23,782 bases of DNA from Bacteroidota bacterium. Its GTDB lineage: Bacteria; Bacteroidota; Bacteroidia; Bacteroidales; VadinHA17. The stretch lies in NCBI GenBank assembly GCA_030613125.1, contig JAUWMO010000010.1:1-23782 (forward strand), written 5' to 3'. Below are positions 1 through 7,894 of this stretch, piece after piece. The number at the start of each line of letters is the position of its first letter. Position 1 is the stretch's first letter. The position numbers and the translations under genes were made by a program. The notes under the pieces were generated by a model that was not told the DNA's origin, did no database searches, and worked only from the letters and a program-made list of their open reading frames with translations.

Positions 1-632
1 CAGGAGAAAGAAGACTAAGGGCTTCAAAAATAGCAAGTCTGGATAAGATTCCGGCCTATATTCGTACAGCTGATGATCAGGCCATGCTTGAGCTGGCCCT
101 GGTTGAAAATATACAGCGTGAAGATCTCGATGCTATTGAGGTGGCCATTTCATATCAACGCCTGATAGAAGAGTGTCGGCTTACTCAGGAAAATCTAAGT
201 GACAGGGTTGGGAAAAAACGATCTACAATTTCAAATTATCTTCGATTACTAAAACTTCCTGCAGAGATCCAGTTTGGTATAAGAGATAAGAAAATATCGA
301 TGGGACACGCCCGTACACTAATAAATATTGAAGACCAGAAAGTACAGATTGAAGCTTACTACAAAATAGTTTCTGAAGAATTATCCGTTAGAAAAGTTGA
401 AAAGATTGTACGTGAGATAAATAAGGATTCAATTAGAGATCCTCAAAAAAAAGAGCGAAAAGAAAAATTAGTGAATGAGTTTGAAGATTTGAGGAAACAA
501 CTTTCCACCTTCTTTTCTGCCAATGTTCAGTTTAGGTTGAATGAAAATGGGAAAGGGAAAATAGTTATACCCTTTGAATCGGGTGAAGAACTTGAACGGA
601 TCATAGGAATATTTGATAAAATCCAAACCTGA
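1..632 (+). CDS. parB: Chromosome-partitioning protein ParB (3' part, start outside the window)
   Basis: The reading frame is open from the window edge (first full codon at base 3), so the start and most of the N-terminal CTPase region are missing. The visible part begins with the GERR motif of ParB and continues into ALVENIQRED, the next conserved box. A helix-turn-helix follows (TQENLSDRVGKKRSTISNYL), then MGHARTL, and a C-terminal dimerisation segment ends at the TGA. ParB binds parS sites near the replication origin, spreads as a CTP-dependent clamp and works with ParA in chromosome segregation. An internal ATG at base 84 lies inside the conserved core and is not the true start. The genes that follow (DUF5683, MltD-type transglycosylase) are common parB neighbours in Bacteroidota, which supports a chromosomal rather than plasmid ParB. 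No parS-like palindrome was seen here. Confidence 0.95.
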   Translation, partial: GERRLRASKIASLDKIPAYIRTADDQAMLELALVENIQREDLDAIEVAISYQRLIEECRLTQENLSDRVGKKRSTISNYLRLLKLPAEIQFGIRDKKISMGHARTLINIEDQKVQIEAYYKIVSEELSVRKVEKIVREINKDSIRDPQKKERKEKLVNEFEDLRKQLSTFFSANVQFRLNENGKGKIVIPFESGEELERIIGIFDKIQT

Positions 633-689
633 ACAGGTTAAAAAATCATAAATCACAGGCAACAAATTCTCTATTTTATTCGTATAGTC

Positions 690-697
690 TATATTTG
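690..697 (+). promoter_or_regulatory. Candidate Bacteroidota promoter -7 box (TATATTTG)
   Basis: TATATTTG matches the Bacteroidota primary-sigma consensus TAnnTTTG exactly. It lies just in front of the DUF5683 gene and overlaps a TTG that would otherwise look like its start. No convincing -33 TTG is present at the expected spacing, so the call is tentative. Confidence 0.4.
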
Positions 698-715
698 CAG
701 CAAATAAAGACTATT

Positions 716-1357
716 TTGAAGTATCAATATAAGAATAGGAATTTACTTTTGTTATTAATGCTGTTTTGGCTGTTGTTTCCTGATGTTTTGATGTCTCAGG
801 GCAATCAGGATCAACCTAAAAGTGTTGTTGTTCTGGACCATTCTCCAAGAAAAGCTACATTATATTCTGCAGTTGTACCGGGCCTTGGTCAGGCCTATAA
901 TAAGAAATACTGGAAAATTCCTGTCGTTTACGTTGGTTTTGGAGTCTTTGGGTACTTTATTTATTTTAATGCTCTACATTATAATGAATATAAACAGGCC
1001 CTGATTGATTTTATTGATGAATATCCGGCTACCAATAGTTATCTGGATTTAATTGGGCCAGACCTTGATCCTGAAACTTTTGATCCATCCTTAGGATCTG
1101 ATAAACTCATTCCATCCAATACCGAATGGTTTCGTACTCAACTTGATAGTTACATGCAATACTACCGAAGGAACAGAGATCTCTCAGCAATTATTACTGC
1201 CGCTTGGTATGTGTTGAATATCATTGATGCAACTGTTGATGCTTACCTGTTTGATTATGATATTTCTGACGATTTGAGTATGAATATTGATCCCAAATTG
1301 TTTATTTTGCCGGGAAAACTAAACACACTGGGAGTGAAACTAAGTATTAATTTTTAG
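716..1357 (+). CDS. DUF5683 family membrane protein
   Basis: This resembles the DUF5683 family, which is often encoded just after parB in Bacteroidota. Its function is not established. From a TTG at 716 the protein has 213 residues. The N-terminus reads as a signal peptide: a basic stretch (KYQYKNR), a leucine-rich core and a polar region around MSQG. A short motif follows (ATLYSAVVPGLGQAYNKKYWK), then a hydrophobic segment (VVYVGFGVFGYFIYF), a polar loop, and a second hydrophobic helix near SAIITAAWYVLNIIDATVDAYLFD. There is no ATG that would keep the whole signal peptide. A TTG at 695 is in frame but overlaps a TAnnTTTG promoter box, so 716 is preferred; ATG 758 would cut into the hydrophobic core. 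The gene sits between parB and a lytic transglycosylase on the same strand. Confidence 0.8.
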   Translation: MKYQYKNRNLLLLLMLFWLLFPDVLMSQGNQDQPKSVVVLDHSPRKATLYSAVVPGLGQAYNKKYWKIPVVYVGFGVFGYFIYFNALHYNEYKQALIDFIDEYPATNSYLDLIGPDLDPETFDPSLGSDKLIPSNTEWFRTQLDSYMQYYRRNRDLSAIITAAWYVLNIIDATVDAYLFDYDISDDLSMNIDPKLFILPGKLNTLGVKLSINF

Positions 1358-1365
1358 CCATCTAA

Positions 1366-2955
1366 ATGAATAAAACAAATTATAATATGAAGTATTTCAA
1401 TGTGGTATGGATTTTTGTTCTAATTGGATTTGTTAATGATGTATTTGCATCATCAAAAAATAATCCTGATTCTGTTACAGTGATCAATGAATTGGATTTC
1501 TCAAATTTTTCAGCCAATCTTGATAGTCTGATGAATTTGTGGTTTGTGCAGAACTCATTTACCAAAGACAGCAATTTGTTGGTTGGGGACTATGAAAATA
1601 AATCTTTACCATCAAAGTATCCCGATTCTGTTTATATTGAAAGATTAAGCCGGATCCCTTCCATTATCCCTTTATCTTACAACCGTTTCGTACGTAACTA
1701 TATACATGTTTATACTGAAAAAAAGAAAGATATGCTTGAAACGATGCTGGGACTTGCTCAATATTATTTTCCTCTTATTGAGGAAGTTTTAGATTATAAT
1801 AATCTTCCGGTTGAGTTGAAATATATGGCTGTTATTGAATCAGCTCTCAACCCCAGAGCTGTATCCAGGGTTGGTGCCACCGGTATGTGGCAGTTTATGT
1901 ATGGAACGGGCAGGGCATATGGACTAACAATTAATTCGTTGGTTGATGAACGCCGTGATCCTCTAATGGCAACTAAAGCCGCGGCCAATTACCTGAAAGA
2001 CCTGTATAATATTTACAATGACTGGATACTGGTTATAGCGGCGTATAACTGTGGACCCGGCAATGTGAATAAAGCAATTCGCCGGACAGGTGGGAAACGG
2101 GATTACTGGGATATATACTACTATTTACCAAGGGAGACAAGAGGATATGTTCCTGCGTATATTGCAGCCACCTACGCCATGAACTTTTATCCAATGCATG
2201 GTCTTCGGCCACAGCCAATTGACTTACCTCTTACTACCGACACCCTCATCGTTCATGAAAACCTGCATTTAAAGCAGGTTTCAGAAGTTTTGCATATTCC
2301 ATTGAAAGAACTCAGGGATCTGAATCCTCAATACCGAAGAGATATTATTCCCGGGAAAAGCAAACCTTTTACACTTCGTTTACCATTACAATACTCTGTT
2401 GAATTCATTGATTTTCAGGATTCAATTTTTGCTTATAAAGATTCAATTTATTTCAATCCTGCAAATAAGATTTCTAATCCAACCCGTTCGAAATATGTTC
2501 ATCAGCCTCCGACCGGCAAGGTAAAGCTTTATTATACAGTGAGATCGGGAGATAATTTAGGTTATATTGCCGAATGGTATCATGTTCGTCTTTCCGACCT
2601 TAGGTACTGGAATGGTATTCGAAGGAATACAATCAGGGTTGGCCAGAAGCTTGTAGTGTATATACCTCCATCAAAGACAGAACAATACAAAAAAATAAAC
2701 TCTATGACTTTTACCGAAAAACAAAGAAGCATTGGTAAAAGTGTTTCAATTGTCAGTCAGAATACACAACCTGCTCCTGCTTCCAAAGATGCCTCCAAAT
2801 ACGTATATTATAAGGTAAGATACGGCGATACAGTTTGGGATATTGCTAAAAAGTATCCGGGGGTTACCGACCAGGATATCCTGAATATTAATGATCTTTC
2901 ACACAAGGATAAGATACACCCCGGGCAGCAGATAAAGATCAAACCAAAAGACTGA
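1366..2955 (+). CDS. MltD-like lytic transglycosylase with LysM domains
   Basis: Predicted periplasmic or lipid-anchored murein lytic transglycosylase, which cleaves the MurNAc-GlcNAc bond of peptidoglycan and forms 1,6-anhydroMurNAc ends. A signal peptide or anchor covers about residues 8-28. The SLT (family 1) domain spans about 140-270 and carries the catalytic Glu158 in AVIESALNP, then GATGMWQFM, AYNCGPGNV and YVPAYIAATY, all hallmarks of MltD-type enzymes. A divergent LysM-like stretch lies near 292-340. Two clear LysM domains follow at about 389-435 (YYTVRSGDN) and 481-527 (YYKVRYGDTVWDIAKKY), which bind the glycan strands. The length of 529 residues suits the family. A second in-frame ATG at 1387 would give a slightly shorter signal peptide and is equally possible. 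The gene starts 8 bases after the DUF5683 stop, so the two are probably co-transcribed. Confidence 0.93.
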   Translation: MNKTNYNMKYFNVVWIFVLIGFVNDVFASSKNNPDSVTVINELDFSNFSANLDSLMNLWFVQNSFTKDSNLLVGDYENKSLPSKYPDSVYIERLSRIPSIIPLSYNRFVRNYIHVYTEKKKDMLETMLGLAQYYFPLIEEVLDYNNLPVELKYMAVIESALNPRAVSRVGATGMWQFMYGTGRAYGLTINSLVDERRDPLMATKAAANYLKDLYNIYNDWILVIAAYNCGPGNVNKAIRRTGGKRDYWDIYYYLPRETRGYVPAYIAATYAMNFYPMHGLRPQPIDLPLTTDTLIVHENLHLKQVSEVLHIPLKELRDLNPQYRRDIIPGKSKPFTLRLPLQYSVEFIDFQDSIFAYKDSIYFNPANKISNPTRSKYVHQPPTGKVKLYYTVRSGDNLGYIAEWYHVRLSDLRYWNGIRRNTIRVGQKLVVYIPPSKTEQYKKINSMTFTEKQRSIGKSVSIVSQNTQPAPASKDASKYVYYKVRYGDTVWDIAKKYPGVTDQDILNINDLSHKDKIHPGQQIKIKPKD

Positions 2956-3409
2956 TTAACTCAAACTTCCTGTATTTCTCCAACATCTCCTGTTTCCTTG
3001 TCAATAACAAATATACATGAAGGAATTTGATTCAGTGTTCCACTAAAGTAGGATTTTTAAAAAACACTACTTTAGTTTAATATTTGTGTGTTTCTCTTTA
3101 TTCTTTTTTATGATTCGGGTAAGAAATTCCTAATTTAGTGATATAATTCTACTGTTTTGTTACAGCATATTGGAGTCATTGCTATTGTAATCATCTCTTT
3201 CGGTGCAGGGGCGCCGCAATATTAATCGCATATAGTCTGAATCTGAAGTATCAGCAAATCTGTCTTTCGAATTACATGTTTATAAAATTCAGTTATGAAC
3301 TTGTCAATAGAAAAATTTCAAAAGTATTTACAATTGGGTACTTTGTATTAGTAAATTTCGGAATTGTATTGCTCCGGATCAGACTACTTTATTGTTCATG
3401 TAGATATAT
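2956..3409. other. 454-base gene-poor spacer with short coding-like relics
   Basis: No convincing gene is seen. On the minus strand, about 3053-2961 is open in one frame for some 31 codons and reads like the end of a protein (FVIDKETGDVGEIQEV, then stop) without a start of its own. On the plus strand a short hydrophobic stretch with IGVIAIVIISFGAGAPQY and a stop lies near 3135-3225. Both could be chance or decayed remains of displaced genes. A 10-bp inverted repeat is listed separately. A promoter for the following SGNH gene is expected near 3330-3400; TAAATTTC is the nearest match to the Bacteroidota -7 box, but it is imperfect. Confidence 0.4.
3042..3076. repeat. Perfect 10-bp inverted repeat (ACTAAAGTAG / CTACTTTAGT)
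   Basis: The arms at 3042-3051 and 3067-3076 are exact reverse complements separated by 15 bases rich in T and A. It lies about 90 bases after the lytic transglycosylase stop and could form a hairpin in either transcript. There is no clean T-tract after it, so a terminator role is unproven; an operator or an old insertion footprint is also possible. Confidence 0.5.
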
Positions 3410-4903
3410 ATGAAGCCTTTTAAAGTTTTTTTGTTTTTTCTGGTTGCTCTGACTTTTATTTTATTGATCAGTTTTTATTTTTCAGGAAAAAACTTTGTTA
3501 TTTCCAGCCAATTTAAATTCAAAGTACCTGACTTTAGTTTATTTATACCTGAATCTATTGAAAAGCCTGAACTCCAAAATATAATCCATTCAACTGATAC
3601 ATCTGATTTTACTACTTTAAATTTATCCGAAAGAAGCATCATTAATGAAGATACTTTAACTGATTTATTTCCTGCAGAATCTGAGAATGGTGAAAGTGAT
3701 ACTATTATCCGGGAACTTGAATACCCACAGGGAGATATCTCTCTGCTATTTCCTTTTTTTAATAAATTAACACATTCCAGTCGTATTAATGGAGGTATAA
3801 GGATATTGTATTATGGTGATTCCCAAATCGAAGGTGACCGGATTACTTCATTCCTCAGGCATAAACTCCAGATGAAATTTGGTGGGATGGGCCCTGGATT
3901 AATTTCAGCCCGTATGGTGGTCTCATATACTCAATCGGTCCAGGTCTGGTCTTCTTCAAATTGGAGGAGATACACTCTCAGGGATTTCAGAGATTCTGTT
4001 CTAAAGCATAACCGATTAGGCTTAATGATGAATGTTTGCAGATATACACTTCCCGGAAGGTTTAATAATAATGGAAGCCAAACAAAAGGTGTTATCAGAA
4101 TAAGTGGATCAGGAATGGGTTTTTCAAGTGCTGAAGAATACAGGTATTGCCGCCTGTTGCTTGGAAACATTATTGATTCCTGTTTTATAGAATTAAAGGC
4201 TTCTGAAAATTATAGTTATTCCGATACTCTGGAACCCTTATCCGGATTAAATATTGTTGGTTGGCAAGTTAAACAACCGGTAAGAAAGATAGAGATAACC
4301 CTTCGTGGTAAAACCAGTCCGGATGTATATGGAATCGCACTTGATGGTACAAATGGAGTGGCAGTGGATAATATTCCAATGCGCGGCAGCAGTGGGACAG
4401 ATTTTACAAAAACTGATACAGCTTTTCTTAGAAAAATGTATTCAGAATTAAATGTAGAACTTCTGATCTTTCATTTTGGTGTGAATGTTGCCATGAATGT
4501 TGTAAAAAGTTACAAATATTATGAAAATTTGCTTTTCAGGGAGTTATCTGCATTGAAAATGATACACCCCGATATACCTATTATTGTTATTGGTATATCT
4601 GATATGAATATCAGTAAGGGTATTGATTCTGAATCAATAAATAATCTGGAAGCCATCCGAACAGCACAGAAAAAAGCTGCTTTCCGAACAAATTGCATTT
4701 TCTGGGACCTTTACAAAGCGATGGGAGGAAAGAATTCTATGAAAAAATGGGTAACAGCTGACCCACCTTTAGGGAAAAAAGATCAGATACATTTTAGTTA
4801 CAAAGGAGCAAACAAAGTGGCAGAAATGTTTTATGAAGCCCTGATGCAGGATTATGCCACATTTAGTATTAACCCGATGCAATATCAGGATATTGACAAG
4901 TAA
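3410..4903 (+). CDS. Membrane-anchored periplasmic SGNH/GDSL-family protein
   Basis: An N-terminal hydrophobic segment (about residues 5-25) points to export with a membrane anchor, followed by a low-complexity linker to about residue 115. The SGNH fold is shown by YYGDSQIEGD (nucleophile Ser138, block I), GGMGPGL (block II), FHFGVN (Gly357 and Asn359, block III) and DQIHFSYKGA (Asp458 and His461, block V). The catalytic set Ser-Gly-Asn-His is therefore complete. Such proteins act as esterases or acyltransferases on glycans. The next gene is an MBOAT acyltransferase and overlaps this one, a pairing known from alginate and other polysaccharide O-acetylation systems, where MBOAT moves the acyl group across the membrane and the SGNH partner transfers it. 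The role as acyl transferase is inferred; the substrate is unknown. It is 497 residues long. Confidence 0.85.
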   Translation: MKPFKVFLFFLVALTFILLISFYFSGKNFVISSQFKFKVPDFSLFIPESIEKPELQNIIHSTDTSDFTTLNLSERSIINEDTLTDLFPAESENGESDTIIRELEYPQGDISLLFPFFNKLTHSSRINGGIRILYYGDSQIEGDRITSFLRHKLQMKFGGMGPGLISARMVVSYTQSVQVWSSSNWRRYTLRDFRDSVLKHNRLGLMMNVCRYTLPGRFNNNGSQTKGVIRISGSGMGFSSAEEYRYCRLLLGNIIDSCFIELKASENYSYSDTLEPLSGLNIVGWQVKQPVRKIEITLRGKTSPDVYGIALDGTNGVAVDNIPMRGSSGTDFTKTDTAFLRKMYSELNVELLIFHFGVNVAMNVVKSYKYYENLLFRELSALKMIHPDIPIIVIGISDMNISKGIDSESINNLEAIRTAQKKAAFRTNCIFWDLYKAMGGKNSMKKWVTADPPLGKKDQIHFSYKGANKVAEMFYEALMQDYATFSINPMQYQDIDK

Positions 4904-6425
4904 TCTCCATACTGAACTTATAAAAGAGGTATTTATTTATCAAGCCCAAAACCCCCTCTTTTTCACCCAAATGTACTTCTGGGGCTTTTTTACAGTTGTA
5001 CTCTTGTTCTATTCTTTCATTTATAGGGAAAAAACTCTTAGAAGTGTTTATCTTTTTCTTATTAGTCTTTTTTTCTATTATAAATCCGGAGGCTTTTTCT
5101 TTTCTCTTTTATTGATCTCTACCATAACAGATTATACCATAGGTTGGTTAATTTACCGTTCAGGGAAACATTTTTTAAAGAAAATACTTGTTGCAATAAG
5201 TTTGATTGTAAACCTTGGAATCCTGGCATATTTTAAATACACCTATTTCTTTGCTGATCTGATTGGGGAAATATCCGGATATCAGGTAGAGGTTAACAAC
5301 ATTTTTGTGGGTTGGTCCAATTTCCTGTATGGAAGTAACTTTAATGTGGGCCTTATCATACTTCCGGTGGGTATATCTTTCTATACCTTCCAAACTATAA
5401 GCTATACAATTGACGTATACAGGGGAAAACTGAAACCGGTAACCAGCTTTATAGATTTTGCTTTTTATGTTTCATTTTTTCCACAACTTGTAGCAGGGCC
5501 TATCGTTCGTGCATCTCATTTTATTCCTCAGATATACAGGAAATACAAGTTGACATTGCAGGAAATGAGCCATGCTCTGTTTCTAATCATGAATGGACTT
5601 ATAAAAAAAGTGTTGATATCGGATACTATCTCTATTATTTTTGTTGACCGGATTTTTGATGATCCCCTGGCGCATTCAGGATTTGAAAATTTAATGGCTT
5701 TATACGGATATTCACTTCAGATATATTGTGATTTTTCAGGTTATACTGATATTGCTATAGGAGTGGCGTTACTAATGGGTTTCCGGCTCCCTATTAATTT
5801 CAACTCACCATACAAAGCCAGAAACCTTACAGATTTTTGGAGAAGATGGCATATTTCACTTTCCACATGGCTACGTGATTATTTATATATTCCCCTGGGT
5901 GGTAACAGAACTGGCAAGTCAAGGGTTTATGTAAATATTTTTATTACAATGCTACTCGGAGGATTATGGCATGGCGCCAACCTGAAGTTTGTTATTTGGG
6001 GAGGTTTACATGGTATTGGCCTTATATTTCAAAAAGTTTGGCCTAAACAAATAAAACCTGTAAGGAATAAAAGTGGAATCAGACGTTTTTTAAACATATT
6101 CATCACTTTTCATTTCGTTGTTTTCTTATGGTTATTTTTTCGTGCTGAATCATGGAACTCTGCAATATGGATGCTTGAACAGATATTATTTGATTTTAAG
6201 ATCAGCCTGATTATTCCGGTTATTTTAGCTTACAAATATATATTTGTTCTGATTGCAGCAGGTTTTGTCATCCACTGGCTTCCGGCACGAACGAAAGAAT
6301 GGTATCGTGGCAAGTTTATTATTACCCCGATCTGGATAAAGCTCATTTTATTTATTTTGTTATTCTTCCTTCTTTATCAGGTTAAATCAACGGAACTGCA
6401 ACCATTCATTTATTTTCGGTTTTAA
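4854..6425 (+). CDS. MBOAT family O-acyltransferase (AlgI/DltB-like)
   Basis: Polytopic inner-membrane acyltransferase of the AlgI/PatA/DltB type. Signatures are FFPQLVAGPIVRASHF, SLQIYCDFSGYTDIAIG, FWRRWHISLSTWLRDYLYIP and LLGGLWHGANLKFVIWGGLHG; in the last, the histidine (residue 373 from this start) is the conserved catalytic one. The length of 523 residues suits the family. ATG 4854 is the only ATG before the family-like N-terminal segment YQAQNPLFF; it would overlap the SGNH gene by 50 bases. A TTG at 4893 (11-base overlap) is a good alternative, while ATG 4971 would lose that segment. Overlap implies translational coupling with the SGNH partner. It likely loads an acyl group, usually acetyl, from the cytoplasm for transfer to an exported glycan; the substrate cannot be read from the sequence. 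Confidence 0.92.
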   Translation: MPHLVLTRCNIRILTSNLHTELIKEVFIYQAQNPLFFTQMYFWGFFTVVLLFYSFIYREKTLRSVYLFLISLFFYYKSGGFFFSLLLISTITDYTIGWLIYRSGKHFLKKILVAISLIVNLGILAYFKYTYFFADLIGEISGYQVEVNNIFVGWSNFLYGSNFNVGLIILPVGISFYTFQTISYTIDVYRGKLKPVTSFIDFAFYVSFFPQLVAGPIVRASHFIPQIYRKYKLTLQEMSHALFLIMNGLIKKVLISDTISIIFVDRIFDDPLAHSGFENLMALYGYSLQIYCDFSGYTDIAIGVALLMGFRLPINFNSPYKARNLTDFWRRWHISLSTWLRDYLYIPLGGNRTGKSRVYVNIFITMLLGGLWHGANLKFVIWGGLHGIGLIFQKVWPKQIKPVRNKSGIRRFLNIFITFHFVVFLWLFFRAESWNSAIWMLEQILFDFKISLIIPVILAYKYIFVLIAAGFVIHWLPARTKEWYRGKFIITPIWIKLILFILLFFLLYQVKSTELQPFIYFRF

Positions 6426-6467
6426 GGTGGTACAATATTACTTAATTTTGAAATCAACATAAAAGAG

Positions 6468-7889
6468 ATGAATCTTAAGAACGAAACAAATTTTGTTATA
6501 ATATTATTGGGTTCATTATTTGCCTTGCTGAGTATATTGGTTTTTTTTTCTGAGGGTTTTTACGGTGGGGGCGATAGTATAGCACATTTCCGGATTTCAC
6601 GTTTTGCCTTCCGTTATCCCCACCTGTTTTTTGATCACTGGGGGAAACCTGTCTTCACAATAGCCAGTTCTCTTTTTTCGCAGATAGGTTTTAAAGGAAT
6701 TCAATTATATAATATTGTTTCCGGACTCCTGACCTGCTTTGTGACCTATAAAACCGTTAAAATTCTGAATGAGAGGAATGCATTACTAGTAATAGTTTTT
6801 ATTGTATTTGCACCAGTTTATTTCATTTTATTTTTTTCTGGTCTAACGGAAATTACATTCAGCCTGATACTAATTATTGGAGTTTATCTTATTCTTAAAC
6901 AAAAATATATTTTGGCTGCACTGGCCCTCTCTTTCCTTCCTTTTGCCCGTACAGAAGGAATAGTTATCCTGGTTGTATTTATATTCTTTTTCCTCATTTA
7001 CAGGAAATACAAATCTTTGCCCTTTTTCCTTACAGGATTTTTATTCTTTAGCATCAGCGGCTGGGCATATCATGATGATTTTTTATGGGTGATTTACAGT
7101 ATGCCATATACCGGTGCACAAAATATTTACGGAAGTGGAAGTTTGTTTTATTTTGTCAATTCATCTCCTGAAATATTTGGTATACCTCTTGTTATTGTTC
7201 TAATTGCGGGAATAATTTCTTTAGGCCTCAAATTAGTATTGAAAAAGGAATCCGATAACCAGGCACGGCATGAATTTCTTTATATATTCCTACCTTTTAT
7301 TGCATATTTTGCTGCACATTCTTTTGTTTGGTGGAAGGGAATTGGCGGATCACTGGGACTTACCAGGGTAATGGCGGGAATACTTCCGTTGGTTGCAATC
7401 CTCGGAGTAAAAGGGTATAACTTCATTGAGCAGTTTCTGAAATATCCGGTATTTCGAAGGTTTTTATTACCATTAATTGTAATATTACCTGTAGTCTTCA
7501 TGCCTTTTAACATATATAAAGTACCCATGCAGCTGGATAATCAGCACAAACTTCTTATGGAAGCTGCTCAGTGGGTAAAGTCATCCCCGTATTTTATTAA
7601 TCGTATTTATTATTATGATCTTTTCTTTTGTTCACAATTGGGTATTGATCCGTTTGACTCAGAGAGGTGTTTTGAGAAGGTTCCATACAGGAATGAACCG
7701 GGAAAAGAAATACCTTCGGGTAGCCTTGTACAATGGGATGCTCACTACGGGCCTAATGAGGGAGGAATGCCGGTTGAACGATTACTGAACAGTGACGATT
7801 TTACGCTAATTAAAAAGTTTGAACCTGAAACTCCTTTTCAGGTTTTGGGAGGATATGATTATACGATTCTTTTATTTGAAAGGAAATAA
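6468..7889 (+). CDS. Polytopic membrane protein, probable GT-C fold glycosyltransferase
   Basis: The 473-residue protein has about ten hydrophobic helices. After the first helix comes an acidic loop motif, GGGDSIAHFRISRFAFRYP, placed as the catalytic aspartate loop is in GT-C enzymes (GT39/PMT-like), which use lipid-phosphate sugars as donors. Other patches that look functional are FFSGLTEI, PFARTEG and SFVWWKGIGGSLGLTRVMAG. A soluble C-terminal region of roughly 110 residues follows the last helix (from about YKVPMQLDNQ). It begins 42 bases after the MBOAT gene and ends 5 bases before the next membrane protein, so it is very likely in one operon with them. The GT-C assignment is inferred from topology and the acidic loop, and the sugar and acceptor are unknown. 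Confidence 0.6.
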   Translation: MNLKNETNFVIILLGSLFALLSILVFFSEGFYGGGDSIAHFRISRFAFRYPHLFFDHWGKPVFTIASSLFSQIGFKGIQLYNIVSGLLTCFVTYKTVKILNERNALLVIVFIVFAPVYFILFFSGLTEITFSLILIIGVYLILKQKYILAALALSFLPFARTEGIVILVVFIFFFLIYRKYKSLPFFLTGFLFFSISGWAYHDDFLWVIYSMPYTGAQNIYGSGSLFYFVNSSPEIFGIPLVIVLIAGIISLGLKLVLKKESDNQARHEFLYIFLPFIAYFAAHSFVWWKGIGGSLGLTRVMAGILPLVAILGVKGYNFIEQFLKYPVFRRFLLPLIVILPVVFMPFNIYKVPMQLDNQHKLLMEAAQWVKSSPYFINRIYYYDLFFCSQLGIDPFDSERCFEKVPYRNEPGKEIPSGSLVQWDAHYGPNEGGMPVERLLNSDDFTLIKKFEPETPFQVLGGYDYTILLFERK

Positions 7890-7894
7890 GAATA

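Noticed and set aside
3140..3409. A plus-strand frame open for about 86 codons leading into the SGNH gene start.
   Set aside because: The translation is rich in Cys and has no family-like pattern; its only late ATG gives about 45 residues. It looks like chance.
1..3409. parS sites for the ParB encoded here.
   Set aside because: No sequence close to the TGTTTCACGTGAAACA palindrome was found.
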